Shown in pieces: positions 1-9,697 of a stretch of 64,000 nt of DNA. Source of the stretch: CBDFMR01 sp965249765 (lineage in GTDB: Bacteria > Bacteroidota > Bacteroidia > Chitinophagales > Saprospiraceae); contig CBDFMR010000004.1 in the NCBI GenBank assembly GCA_965249765.1, forward strand, positions 346,443 to 410,442, given 5' to 3'. The notes beneath the pieces were generated by a model, which was given only the letters and a program-made list of their open reading frames with translations, searched no databases and was not told the origin of the DNA. Position 1 is the first letter of the stretch, and every line of letters starts with the position of its first letter. The translations under genes were made by a program, and so were the position numbers.

Positions 1-1
1 A

Positions 2-3000
2 ATTGCAGATACTGTTGATCCGACGTTTGACTGTCCAGATGATATTACTGCGGCTACTAGTGGAGCTACTTGTACTGCAACTGTCCTCTTACCACCAGTT
101 TCTCCGGAGGATGATTGTTCAGATGAGTTTCATGTAGACATTGCCTATCCAGGAGGATTCTTGCAGAATCAGAATGGAGCAGTTATCCAGTTACCATTTG
201 GCTTACATCAAGTTACATATACAGTTTACGATCAGTGTTATAATTCGTCTTCATGTACTATAGATGTGGAGGTAATAGATGATACGGCGCCGGTAGTAGT
301 TTGTGACGTTCACACTGTTGTTGGTCTTACATTAGATGGAGTAGCAGATGTGTATGCATCGACTTTTGATGACGGCAGTTTTGATGATTGTCAATTAGAC
401 AGACTGGTAGTGATGAGAATGGATGGCGGTGTTCCTTGCGGTCTCAATAATTTTACTTTTGGAGAGCATGTGACATTCTGTTGTGCAGATGTTGGAAATA
501 CCATAATGGTGAGGTTGCGCGCATACGATGCTGCTGATAATTATAATGAATGTATGGTAGAGGTTGTCGCTCAGGATAAATTTCCACCAATTATTTCTTG
601 CCCAGGGCCAGTACAGATAGATTGTGGTTATAACTACAATCTGGATGACTTGACAGAGTTTGGAGAAGCTTCTGCAACGGATGCTTGTCCTGTAATAGTA
701 GTAGAACTCGATCCTGTCGAGAATGTGACTCAGTGTGGTGTAGGTGAGATAATCAGAACTTTCATGGCGAGTGATGCCAATGGCAATGTCACTTGTACAC
801 AGACCATTACTATCACCAATCCGGCACAATTTACTTGCAGTGATATTAACTGGCCGGATGACTATGCTCCGATTAATGGAAGTTGTCTTCCTGATGACTT
901 GGAGCCTGAAGATTTACCATTTGGATTTGATTATCCTGTGATTAGTGAGGATGGGTGCGACCTTGTGGGAATGACGTATGAGGACGACTATTACCCTATA
1001 GTCGGTGCTAATAATGCATGTTTTAAAATATTAAGAAATTGGACAGTCATTGATTGGTGTCAGATAGATGATCCTAGTTATACTCCATGCACATGGAGTC
1101 AGATCATCAAGATAAGTAACTTAATTGCACCAATAGTTGATAGCATTTGCTCACCACTGAGTGTATGTACATTCGATGTTGACTGTGAAGGTGGTTACAT
1201 AGATCTAGTCATGACTGCAGGAGATGATTGCACTCCTGATGAGCTAATCAGATGGGAGTATGAGATAGATATTGATTCAGATGGAATTATAGATTATTCC
1301 AATTTTGGATTGGGACATGTAATAATAGCGAGTGGTACATACCCGATAGGTGACCATACAATCCTCTATACATTCGAAGATGGTTGTGGAAATAAGACTT
1401 CATGTTTGAGAGAATTCTCAATCGTAAATTGTAAGTCACCTACCGCTATATGTATTGATGGATTATCGGTAGGTCTTGTACCGATGGACTTGGATGGTGA
1501 TGGTGATATAGATACAGAAATGGCGTGTATTACACCTGATATGATAGACTTAAAGAGCGAGCACCTTTGTGGATATGAAATAGATTTAAGTTTCTCTGTA
1601 GACGTAGACGATGACCTTTTATGTTTCGATTGTTTTGATATTGGTGAACAGACAGTTACATTATGGGTGACAGATATTCATGGTGGTACATCGATATGTG
1701 AAGTGACTGTAGTCGTACAGGATAATAATGATGTTGATGGATGTCCAAATCTTAAAGACTGTATAGATTGGGTATTGCCTGAGTTGGACATAGCTGAGTG
1801 TACAACAGACTTTACACCCGACGCTTTGGGTAGTGAAGTTACAGTATCCGACACTTGTTTCTGTCAAGATTATACCATTGATTACGATGATGTTATACTT
1901 ACCTATCCAAACGCAACTTGTACCATTATCGAGAGAACATGGACTGTAGAATTTGAATGCCTGACTGGGGCGATTACTTGTGATTCACTTCAGATAATAA
2001 ATGTTCTGAACAATGCGGCCCCAGCAATAATATGTCCTGCGGATTTAACCGTAACAACTGGTCTTGGAAATACAACTTGTTTAGTAGACGTGGATGTAGA
2101 TTTACCTGATGTCAACGAGGATTGTTCGACGGATGTGATTGTGACCAATGATTCCCCATTTGCAAATTCCAATAGCGGGGATGCAGATGGTACGTATCCA
2201 CTCGGCACTACTTTGGTTACTTATACTGCTACCAATGATTGCGGTCTGAGTAGCACATGTTCTTTTACAATAACAGTAGAGGATGATACTGCTCCTACAT
2301 GTCTCACACAGGATATAACTGTGGCGCTAGGAGCAAATAATGAAATTACCATTACGGGTGCTCAAGTGGATGACGGAAGTTTTGATAATTGTACGGCCGT
2401 AGATCTGGAGGTTGATCCTGATACATTTGGATGTGATGAGGTTGGAGAGAATGGCGTTGTACTCACTGTTACTGATCAAGCTGGTAACTCCACCACATGT
2501 ACTGCGACTGTGACGGTCTTAGATAATAGCATGCCAGTATGTATGGCTCAGGATATAACTTTGCAATTGGATGAAAATGGGGATGTGTTTATCGATGCAG
2601 ATGATATAGATAATGGTTCTTCAGCTGGCTGTAATTCTACGGTTACAGTTACGGTTGATATAGATGAATTTCACTGTAATGATATAGGTGAAGTGGTAGT
2701 TACTCTTACAGTAACTGCTGACAATGGGATGACTGCTGAGTGTACCGCCGTGGTCACTGTTGCAGACAATATTCCACCATCGATAACATGTCCAGCTGAT
2801 ATGACAGTGGCGTGTGATGCAAACACGGATGATTTGACACAATTTGGTAGTGCATCAGCTACCGACAACTGTCAAACAAATGTGGTCATCAATGAAATTA
2901 TTACGATGAATATAAATGAATGTGGAGCAGGGTTGATTATCAGAACATTTACAGCGGGTGATGAGAATGGAAATACTACTCAATGTTCTCAACTTATCTT

Positions 3001-4642
3001 TGTGGGATCTCCAGATGACCTCCTTGTAGAATCGGATATTACTTGGCCTATCAGTCCTGTAGTTCTCTACGACTGCGTAGATCTACATCCTGACAGCTTG
3101 ATGAGTACACCTAATGTGGTTCCGCCAAATCCAAATTGTGCAAATATTTCTATCAATTATGAAGACATAAATCTGAATGAGGATAACGTTTGTCAAGATT
3201 CTCTTCAGAGGACCTGGACTGTGATCGATTCATGTCAGTTAGATGACGATGGATTTGGGACTTTCACGTTTGACCAGTTGATAGTTGTCAATGATACACT
3301 TGCACCGATCATTACATTACCTGATACAGTATATGTAGAATGTGTCACTCAACTTAATTATGTTGTTGATGTGGAAGATTGTAATCTACTCTCTGTGACA
3401 AATAATTCACCTTTTGCCAGTGACAATAATAGTGCTGATATAAGTGGAGTCTATCCGGATGATACTATTGTCGTGACGATTGTTGCAATGGACAGGTGTG
3501 GACTAGTTTCAACTGATTCAGTTGTAGTTGCTGCATCTGGAGTAGACAACACACCACCTAGATTTGAATGTAAAAAAGTTCAAGTTGATATGCCTCCATC
3601 TGGAATGATTACCATCCCAGCAACGGATTTCATTTGCTTGCCTATGGACAATTGTACAGATTCAATTGATTTGGCTCAGGTGTATGTAGGAGCTTGGACG
3701 GAAGAGGGTAATGAACCATTGGGCGATACGTCTTCTTTTATGACCTTTGATTGTACATTTCTAGAGAATACTGTTATTTATGTGGGTGTTGTAGATCAGG
3801 CAGGAAACTTTACCCGTTGCATATCATTACTTACAATCTTTGATCCAAATATGGTATGCGGTCCATCAAATGAAGGAATTGTTAGTGGTACGGTTGAGAC
3901 GGAGGAAGGTCTTGCTGTGGAAAATGTTGAGGTTAATCTATCTGGTAGTCCGTTTGATACAGAAATGACAGATGAAGCTGGAGAATATGCTTTCCCCGTT
4001 ATGCCTACTGGTGGTTCGTATGCCGTAAATCCATACAAGGATGATGACCATATCAATGGTGTATCTACGTTGGATTTACTATTGATACAAAAACATGTCT
4101 TAGGTATAAAACCATTGGATAGTCCTTATAAGTTGATTGCAGCGGATGTCAATGCATCTGGGTCAGTTACTGGAATAGACTTGCTGGAGTTACGAAAACT
4201 GTTACTTGGTGTTTATCTAGAATTCCCCAACAATACTAGCTGGAGAATGGTAGATGCTGGTTATGAGTTCCCTGTACTTGATGATCCATTTGCTGAGCAG
4301 TTTCCTGAGGAGTATGACATCGATCCTTTTAGTAATTCGATGAATGTAGAATTTGTGGGAGTCAAAATTGGTGATGTTGATAATAGCAACATTCCTTCAC
4401 TGAAGGATGGAGACGGAGTAGAAGCTAGATCAGGAAACATGAGTTGGGATGCGGTAGTAAATTATCGTAGAGATGGAGAGATTGCAGAGGTGATTGTTTC
4501 ATCAATTGATGATCGATTGTTGGATGGATTCCAGTTTACAATTGATTTTAATGAAATGAATGGACCTTGGAAAGTGTGGAAAGCTCATCGGTGGATATGT
4601 CAGATCAGAATATCAATACACTCAGTAAAGAATCTGGTTTAG
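2..4642 (+). CDS. Giant HYR-repeat surface protein, 5' end outside window
   Basis: The frame is open from the first bases, so the start codon lies outside the window. About 1,545 residues are visible. They are built of repeated 80-90 residue beta-sandwich modules with regular Cys pairs and recurring motifs such as APAIICPADLTV, TAPTCLTQDITV and PPSITCPADMTV, which are HYR-type (hyalin-like) repeats. Near nt 3870-4020 a CNA-B/carboxypeptidase-regulatory-like module (GTVETEEGLAVENVEVNLSG) is followed by a dockerin-like pair of Asp-rich loops (DVNASGSVTGIDLLELRKLL). Such proteins are exported adhesins or matrix proteins. The frame ends at 4642 in a short nonsense tail, while the next frame (from 4567) carries the expected T9SS tail. 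One missing A near nt 4564 (GGAACC read as GGACC) would rejoin the two. Role as an adhesin is inferred. Confidence 0.85.
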   Translation: MADTVDPTFDCPDDITAATSGATCTATVLLPPVSPEDDCSDEFHVDIAYPGGFLQNQNGAVIQLPFGLHQVTYTVYDQCYNSSSCTIDVEVIDDTAPVVVCDVHTVVGLTLDGVADVYASTFDDGSFDDCQLDRLVVMRMDGGVPCGLNNFTFGEHVTFCCADVGNTIMVRLRAYDAADNYNECMVEVVAQDKFPPIISCPGPVQIDCGYNYNLDDLTEFGEASATDACPVIVVELDPVENVTQCGVGEIIRTFMASDANGNVTCTQTITITNPAQFTCSDINWPDDYAPINGSCLPDDLEPEDLPFGFDYPVISEDGCDLVGMTYEDDYYPIVGANNACFKILRNWTVIDWCQIDDPSYTPCTWSQIIKISNLIAPIVDSICSPLSVCTFDVDCEGGYIDLVMTAGDDCTPDELIRWEYEIDIDSDGIIDYSNFGLGHVIIASGTYPIGDHTILYTFEDGCGNKTSCLREFSIVNCKSPTAICIDGLSVGLVPMDLDGDGDIDTEMACITPDMIDLKSEHLCGYEIDLSFSVDVDDDLLCFDCFDIGEQTVTLWVTDIHGGTSICEVTVVVQDNNDVDGCPNLKDCIDWVLPELDIAECTTDFTPDALGSEVTVSDTCFCQDYTIDYDDVILTYPNATCTIIERTWTVEFECLTGAITCDSLQIINVLNNAAPAIICPADLTVTTGLGNTTCLVDVDVDLPDVNEDCSTDVIVTNDSPFANSNSGDADGTYPLGTTLVTYTATNDCGLSSTCSFTITVEDDTAPTCLTQDITVALGANNEITITGAQVDDGSFDNCTAVDLEVDPDTFGCDEVGENGVVLTVTDQAGNSTTCTATVTVLDNSMPVCMAQDITLQLDENGDVFIDADDIDNGSSAGCNSTVTVTVDIDEFHCNDIGEVVVTLTVTADNGMTAECTAVVTVADNIPPSITCPADMTVACDANTDDLTQFGSASATDNCQTNVVINEIITMNINECGAGLIIRTFTAGDENGNTTQCSQLIFVGSPDDLLVESDITWPISPVVLYDCVDLHPDSLMSTPNVVPPNPNCANISINYEDINLNEDNVCQDSLQRTWTVIDSCQLDDDGFGTFTFDQLIVVNDTLAPIITLPDTVYVECVTQLNYVVDVEDCNLLSVTNNSPFASDNNSADISGVYPDDTIVVTIVAMDRCGLVSTDSVVVAASGVDNTPPRFECKKVQVDMPPSGMITIPATDFICLPMDNCTDSIDLAQVYVGAWTEEGNEPLGDTSSFMTFDCTFLENTVIYVGVVDQAGNFTRCISLLTIFDPNMVCGPSNEGIVSGTVETEEGLAVENVEVNLSGSPFDTEMTDEAGEYAFPVMPTGGSYAVNPYKDDDHINGVSTLDLLLIQKHVLGIKPLDSPYKLIAADVNASGSVTGIDLLELRKLLLGVYLEFPNNTSWRMVDAGYEFPVLDDPFAEQFPEEYDIDPFSNSMNVEFVGVKIGDVDNSNIPSLKDGDGVEARSGNMSWDAVVNYRRDGEIAEVIVSSIDDRLLDGFQFTIDFNEMNGPWKVWKAHRWICQIRISIHSVKNLV

Positions 4643-5094
4643 TAACATTGAGTTGGCATTCTCTTACACCAGTCAATTTGAATGGAAAGCAAGTTGTAAG
4701 AATGCAGTTTTCCAAGAATGTTCATACTCATTCAGATTTGAGTGTACAGATGACGTCTGACATAACTATTGCAGAGGCTTATGTAAACGGTAAGGCCATT
4801 GGTTTAGATCTTAGAGGAAATGAGAAAGTTACAGGATTGAGCCTTGCTCAGAACATACCAAACCCATGGAGTAGATCTACTTCAATCAATTTCGAACTGG
4901 AAAGAGCGGGGGAAGTAAAAATCAGTGTCTATGATGCACTTGGAAGACAAATCGTGAGTCATTTTGATAACTACAGTTCCAGCCTTAATCAATATGAATT
5001 GACAAGTGAGAAATTTGAACATGCGGGTGTTTATACAGTAGAGGTAACCTACGGCGGATACAGTGAGGTAATTAGAATATTACACATAAAATAA
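4567..5094 (+). CDS. C-terminal T9SS type A sorting domain of the preceding HYR protein (frameshifted part)
   Basis: This 175-residue frame continues the HYR protein after a one-base frameshift. Its last ~85 residues match the type A sorting domain of the Bacteroidota type IX secretion system: LAQNIPNPWSRSTSINFEL, then VKISVYDALGRQI, then a GVYTVEVTYGG strand and a short basic end. This signal directs export through the outer membrane and anchoring at the surface. It is not an independent gene, because it has no signal peptide and begins inside the upstream frame. The most economical reading is one gene spanning 2-5094 with a homopolymer indel. Confidence 0.8.
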   Translation: MESVESSSVDMSDQNINTLSKESGLVTLSWHSLTPVNLNGKQVVRMQFSKNVHTHSDLSVQMTSDITIAEAYVNGKAIGLDLRGNEKVTGLSLAQNIPNPWSRSTSINFELERAGEVKISVYDALGRQIVSHFDNYSSSLNQYELTSEKFEHAGVYTVEVTYGGYSEVIRILHIK

Positions 5095-5162
5095 ATGACC
5101 ATGCTGGAGAATGTTGGCTCTATAGCTGACAGGATTCAGTTCGGGTAAGTTAAATTTTCCTT

Positions 5163-5192
5163 TAGTCCTGGCCGCTGGCTGGGACTTTTTTT
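5163..5192 (+). terminator. Rho-independent terminator after the HYR gene
   Basis: A hairpin with outer arms AGTCC/GGACT and inner arms GCC/GGC is followed by a run of seven T. It lies about 70 bp downstream of the HYR stop codon. Confidence 0.75.
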
Positions 5193-5225
5193 AAGATTAA
5201 TGAAAATCCATATTATTTTGAAAAA

Positions 5226-5759
5226 GTGAAAGATGTAAAGTCAAATATAGAAGGAGGAGTATCTGTTACAGCTGAATGGATAAATCAGCAACTTGACAAT
5301 CGACAGTTTACTATCGAGTTAAAAGAGAACGTTATTCTCGGCGAATTTTCACTTTCGGTTGTGAAGGAAAGATTAATACTTAGAATGTTGATAAGCGGGT
5401 TGTTTGACCAGTGGGCATCGTTTTCTTTTCTTCCAACGGTAAAGAATGATCAGGTTCAGTTTGATCACGTAGATTTTAAAGTGGACGATAAGGGTTTCTT
5501 TAGTAGGAGCATTAATTGGGCGGTGCAGAAATGGGGTATGGAAAAAATGGAGAAAGAAGTTGAGAACAAGGTCAATGAGGAAATGAGCAATTGGATAGAT
5601 CAAATCACGAATAGCCCTTTGAAGCACCAAATAATTGATGACATAGCAGTTTCGTATAGTGTCGATAAAATTAGGGTGCTTGAGATATCAGTTCTTGAAT
5701 CTTCTTTACTTTTGACCTTGAATATATCTGGGAAAAATCTGGCAATTGATGTTGGGTAA
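5226..5759 (+). CDS. Hypothetical protein, 177 aa
   Basis: I do not recognise this family. The frame has no ATG near its beginning; a GTG at 5226 is the best start. The protein has no signal peptide or membrane helix. It alternates beta-like segments with a charged helix around residues 95-125 (KMEKEVENKVNEEM) and could be a lipid-binding or DUF-type protein. Its end overlaps the start of the gamma-glutamyltransferase gene by about 11 bp, so the two are probably co-transcribed. Confidence 0.6.
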   Translation: MKDVKSNIEGGVSVTAEWINQQLDNRQFTIELKENVILGEFSLSVVKERLILRMLISGLFDQWASFSFLPTVKNDQVQFDHVDFKVDDKGFFSRSINWAVQKWGMEKMEKEVENKVNEEMSNWIDQITNSPLKHQIIDDIAVSYSVDKIRVLEISVLESSLLLTLNISGKNLAIDVG

Positions 5760-7242
5760 GTCTCATACTCGTCCCCAAGGTATCTCAGCAGGTCATGAAG
5801 TCACATGGTCTGTTGCTAGAGATATATTAGACGCTGGGGGTAACGCCTATGATGCCGCAATAGGCGCTTACATGACCATGTTTGTTACTGAGCCTTGCAT
5901 GGCCTCATTGGGTGCCGGTGGTTTTGCTAATATTCTAACATCACAAAAGAAAAACTGGATAATTGATTTCTTCTGCCAGACTCCATCTCAATATCATAAG
6001 AATGCGGGTCATTTGCTCCCTATCGAAGTCGATTTTGGTACTGCTACTGAGACCTTTTATATAGGTATGGCATCGAGTGCTGTTCCTGGGGCAATCGCAT
6101 TTATTTACAGTCTTCATGACGAGTTGGGAAATATGCCGATAAAGGAATTATTTGCTCCTGCTCGAGAATTGGCTAGAAAGGGAATTCCGCTAAATGATTT
6201 CCAGGCGTTTGATGTTCAATTGCTAAATGGAATAATTGGGTTAACGAATGAAGGTAGATCTATCTTTTTCAATGGTGAATCACCTAAACATAAAGGCGAT
6301 ATAGTAAGGATGAATGGATATGCTGACTTACTTGATACATTGATAATTGAGGGACCTGATCTTGTATATAAAGGGGAAATAGCAAAACAGGTAGAGAAAG
6401 ATATGATCTCCAGAGGAGGACATCTACGACGTCGGGATTTCGAAAATTATAAAGTAAAAGTGATTAAGCCTCACCATGTTTCATATCATGGATACGATGT
6501 TCAATTACCTTGTGAGAATAGTATAGGTGGACTCGTTGCTTTATCGGTAATATCTCATTTGTGTAGTGATGAAGTAGATGAAGCCTGGCATGTATCTGAT
6601 TATTCTGGTCATTGGATTCGGGTAATTGAAGAGGTCAAGTCTTTGAATAATGATCCTGAAAAACTACTTGCTTACTTACAGTCATATGGTATTGAAGCTC
6701 GAGTAAATAAATCGACGATGTTTAAGCGTGGTACGAGTCACTTTAACATTGCAGACAAAAATGGTAACGCGATTGCTTTAACCACGTCCATAGGGGAAGG
6801 GAATGGATACTTTATTCCGGGTACTGACATGCAATTGAATAACATGCTGGGTGAGACATTTCTCTTACCCGGTGGTCTCAATTCATGGGAGGAAGCATCT
6901 CGCCTAAATTCAATGATGTGTCCGGTCATAATGCATAGAGACGATGAGATTATATTAATGGGATCGGGAGGAGCTGGTCGCATTCCATACATGATTTCTC
7001 AAGTGATGAATTATTATTGTTGCCAAGGCATATCACTACGGGAGGCTGTTGAAGCACCACGATTATACCCTGAGGGTAATACTATTAATATCGAAAAAGG
7101 ACTTACTTATGATACGACCTATAATAGCAGAGTCAAAATTTGGCATGAGCCATCACTCTATTTTGGAGGCGTACATTGTCTTGCACAAACAAGCAATTCC
7201 GTCGAGGAGGTAGGTGATTTTAGACGGCAGGGATGTCCCTGA
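5749..7242 (+). CDS. ggt: Gamma-glutamyltransferase family protein
   Basis: An N-terminal nucleophile hydrolase of the gamma-glutamyltransferase family, which cleaves or transfers gamma-glutamyl groups from glutathione and related peptides. The N-terminal block (GISAGHEVTWSVARDILDAG, then GNAYDAAIGAYM) and the GAGGFANI segment are typical. The autoprocessing/catalytic Thr is Thr329 in KRGTSHFNIADKNGNAIALT, followed by the small-subunit motif MGSGGAGRIP. At 497 residues it is a little shorter than the E. coli enzyme (~580) and has no clear signal peptide, so a cytoplasmic or atypical location is possible. ATG 5749 is preferred over the TTG three bases upstream. The stop is followed at once by the convergent nhaD stop. 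Confidence 0.88.
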   Translation: MLGKSHTRPQGISAGHEVTWSVARDILDAGGNAYDAAIGAYMTMFVTEPCMASLGAGGFANILTSQKKNWIIDFFCQTPSQYHKNAGHLLPIEVDFGTATETFYIGMASSAVPGAIAFIYSLHDELGNMPIKELFAPARELARKGIPLNDFQAFDVQLLNGIIGLTNEGRSIFFNGESPKHKGDIVRMNGYADLLDTLIIEGPDLVYKGEIAKQVEKDMISRGGHLRRRDFENYKVKVIKPHHVSYHGYDVQLPCENSIGGLVALSVISHLCSDEVDEAWHVSDYSGHWIRVIEEVKSLNNDPEKLLAYLQSYGIEARVNKSTMFKRGTSHFNIADKNGNAIALTTSIGEGNGYFIPGTDMQLNNMLGETFLLPGGLNSWEEASRLNSMMCPVIMHRDDEIILMGSGGAGRIPYMISQVMNYYCCQGISLREAVEAPRLYPEGNTINIEKGLTYDTTYNSRVKIWHEPSLYFGGVHCLAQTSNSVEEVGDFRRQGCP

Positions 7243-8598
7243 TCAGTGAAGTACATTATACCACCCCAAGAAAACGATTCCTCCCGCTATGAACCCCAAT
7301 GCAGCAAGCCAGGATATTTTCCTCAGATACCATATGAAGTCGATTTTTTCCATACCCATTGCTGCTACCCCTGCGGCAGATCCGATAATCAACATGCTAC
7401 CTCCTGTGCCGGCTGCGTAAGCAATGAAATGCCATAGTTTTGCATCAAGACCTTCCGTATACATTCCCATAGATGCCGCTACGAGTGGAACATTATCAAT
7501 TATTGCTGATCCAACACCCAAAAGCATGACAACAAGATCTTGATTAGGTATCGCGGACTCCAAGCCCTCAGCTACATATCTAAGTGTACCTACGCCTCCG
7601 ATTACGAGTGATTCTAGGGCAGCAACAGCCATAAGAATACCTAGGAAAAAGAGGATGCTGCTCATTTCTATTCGAGATAGTGCTACGTGTGCACTATATA
7701 GATGTCTGTTTTCTCTTGGGAAGTTTTCTTCAGGGTGGATGTATTCAGAAACCAACCATACGAATCCCATGCTGAGCATCATACCCACATAGGGTGGAAG
7801 GTGGGTAACCGTCTTGAAGATAGGTACAAATACGATTGCCCCTAATCCGAGAAATAGCATAGTTCTACTGCTAAGTAGACTTTCGGTTTTCAAGCTGCTC
7901 TCGTCTTTCATCGAGATCTCACCCTTAAAAGCTTTGAGAAACATGGCAACAAAGAAAGGTACCACAAAGCACACTATACTCGGAACGATGAGCATTTTTA
8001 TAAGACCAAAAGTAGATACCCGTTTGCCAATCCATAGCATCGTCGTAGTAACATCGCCAATTGGTGACCATGCACCCCCTGCATTGGCCGCTATGACTAC
8101 CATACTCACAAACCATATCCTATCATTTCTATCTTCAATGAGTTTCCTAAGTAATGTAACGAGAACAATGGTTGCCGTAAGGTTGTCAATGATAGCTGAT
8201 AAAATAAAGGCGAGAATTCCGAAAATCCAGAGTAGGTTTCTCTTTTTCTTGGTTTTTACCCACCCTTTCAATACTTCAAATCCCTGATGAAGATCGATGA
8301 TTTCTACAATGGTCATGGCTCCTATCAAGAATACCAATATTTCCGCAGTCTTTCCGAGATGATGCAGAAGTGTATTAGCGAACCCTTCTTCGGCATCATG
8401 TGTATCAGATAGAAAACTGAAAAGGTGATCATGAGAGTCTATTACATCTACCATTCCATATCTAAATCCGATGGCCAATAGAGCCCAGCAAAGAGCCGCC
8501 ATTAAGAGTGAGGGCACCGTTTTGTCTAATTTTAATGGATGTTCAAGTACAATAGTTAAATAACCTAGAACAAATACAAGAATAATAGCAGCTACCAT
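7243..8598 (-). CDS. nhaD: NhaD-type Na+/H+ antiporter
   Basis: A 451-residue polytopic membrane protein with about 11-12 hydrophobic helices, of the ion-transporter superfamily NhaD type. Characteristic segments are ALCWALLAIGFRYG near residue 35, IIDNLTATIVLVTLLRKLI near 135, ANAGGAWSPIGDVTTTMLW near 170 and IIDNVPLVAASMGMY near 360. The two internally repeated IIDN segments are the expected pore signatures. It would export Na+ (or Li+) in exchange for protons across the inner membrane. It converges on ggt with no spacer and diverges from dusB across a 103-bp gap. Confidence 0.88.
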   Translation of the reverse strand: MVAAIILVFVLGYLTIVLEHPLKLDKTVPSLLMAALCWALLAIGFRYGMVDVIDSHDHLFSFLSDTHDAEEGFANTLLHHLGKTAEILVFLIGAMTIVEIIDLHQGFEVLKGWVKTKKKRNLLWIFGILAFILSAIIDNLTATIVLVTLLRKLIEDRNDRIWFVSMVVIAANAGGAWSPIGDVTTTMLWIGKRVSTFGLIKMLIVPSIVCFVVPFFVAMFLKAFKGEISMKDESSLKTESLLSSRTMLFLGLGAIVFVPIFKTVTHLPPYVGMMLSMGFVWLVSEYIHPEENFPRENRHLYSAHVALSRIEMSSILFFLGILMAVAALESLVIGGVGTLRYVAEGLESAIPNQDLVVMLLGVGSAIIDNVPLVAASMGMYTEGLDAKLWHFIAYAAGTGGSMLIIGSAAGVAAMGMEKIDFIWYLRKISWLAALGFIAGGIVFLGWYNVLH

Positions 8599-8686
8599 GG
8601 TTGAATAGGGTTTTGTATCAAAAAACGCAGGCGCAAAGGTAGATTTTTCTCCTGCAGATATATAAGATTCAAGACTATAAATCTCT

Positions 8687-8694
8687 TAATTTTG
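8687..8694 (+). promoter_or_regulatory. Possible Bacteroidota -7 promoter element for dusB
   Basis: TAATTTTG fits the Bacteroidota -7 consensus TAnnTTTG and lies 8 bp before the dusB GTG start, in the short divergent gap with nhaD. No convincing -33 element was found and the leader would be almost absent, so this is tentative. Confidence 0.3.
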
Positions 8695-8701
8695 CAAACG
8701 C

Positions 8702-9694
8702 GTGGTACGTATAGCAAATATTGAATTGGGAGACTTTCCATTACTCCTAGCACCGATGGAAGATGTAAGTGATCCTCCCTTCAGAGCGTTGTGTAAAGAG
8801 CAAGGCTGTGACATGATGTATACTGAGTTTATCTCGGTTGAAGGACTCATTAGAGATGCTACTAAGAGTCTGCAAAAACTTGATATTTTCGATTATGAGC
8901 GACCCATCGGTATACAAATCTTTGGTGCCAATATTGATAGTATGAAAAGAGCAGCAGAGATAGTAGAGGAGGCACGACCAGAAGTATTGGATATAAACTA
9001 TGGTTGCCCGGTCAAGAAAGTAGTATGCAAAATGGCGGGAGCTGGGATACTACAAGACATCCCAAAGATGGTCAAGCTAACTGAAGAGATTGTCAAAACG
9101 ACCTCACTGCCCGTAACGGTAAAGACCCGACTTGGATGGGATGACAAAAGCCTTTACATTGAAGAAGTGGCAGAAAGGTTACAAGATATCGGAATAAAGG
9201 CGCTGAGCGTTCACGGCCGCACCAGAAAGCAAATGTATAAAGGAGAAGCAGACTGGACGCTGATAGGGAATATCAAGAAGAACCCAAGGATTCATATTCC
9301 TATATTTGGAAATGGAGATATAAACAGCCCGCAAAAGGCTGTGGAGTATAGAAATAAATATGGAGTAGATGGAGTGATGATAGGTAGAGCTTGTATTGGC
9401 AATCCTTGGATATTTCGAGAGATTAAGCATTATATAGAAACGGGGGAACTGTTGCCCCCCCCGAGTATTGAAGAAAGAGTAGAAGCTGCTCGTAAGCATC
9501 TTAATTTCTCAATAGAATGGAAAGGAGAGAAACTTGGAGTCCTAGAAATGAGGAGACATTACACAAATTATTTTCGCTCTCTTCCCCATATAAAGTCTAT
9601 ACGATCAAAATTGGTGACTACTGACAAACCATCAGAGATTAATGTAATTCTAGATGAAATATTAGATAAATACAATCGAGTTGCCTTAGCATAG
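8702..9694 (+). CDS. dusB: tRNA-dihydrouridine synthase (DusB type)
   Basis: An FMN-dependent TIM-barrel enzyme that reduces uridine to dihydrouridine in the tRNA D-loop. The N-terminal signature LLAPMEDVSDPPFRALC, the INYGCPVKKV loop with the catalytic-position Cys102, the VKTRLGWDD strand, the HGRTRKQMYKG segment and the MIGRACIGNPWIF motif are all present. Length (330 aa) is normal for DusB. It starts with GTG. The CCA-adding enzyme gene begins 3 bp after its stop, so the two form a tRNA-maturation operon. Confidence 0.93.
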   Translation: MVRIANIELGDFPLLLAPMEDVSDPPFRALCKEQGCDMMYTEFISVEGLIRDATKSLQKLDIFDYERPIGIQIFGANIDSMKRAAEIVEEARPEVLDINYGCPVKKVVCKMAGAGILQDIPKMVKLTEEIVKTTSLPVTVKTRLGWDDKSLYIEEVAERLQDIGIKALSVHGRTRKQMYKGEADWTLIGNIKKNPRIHIPIFGNGDINSPQKAVEYRNKYGVDGVMIGRACIGNPWIFREIKHYIETGELLPPPSIEERVEAARKHLNFSIEWKGEKLGVLEMRRHYTNYFRSLPHIKSIRSKLVTTDKPSEINVILDEILDKYNRVALA

Positions 9695-9697
9695 ATT

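Noticed and set aside
395..829. Antisense frame in the HYR gene (144 codons)
   Set aside because: Shadow of the strongly coding plus strand; no signature and atypical composition.
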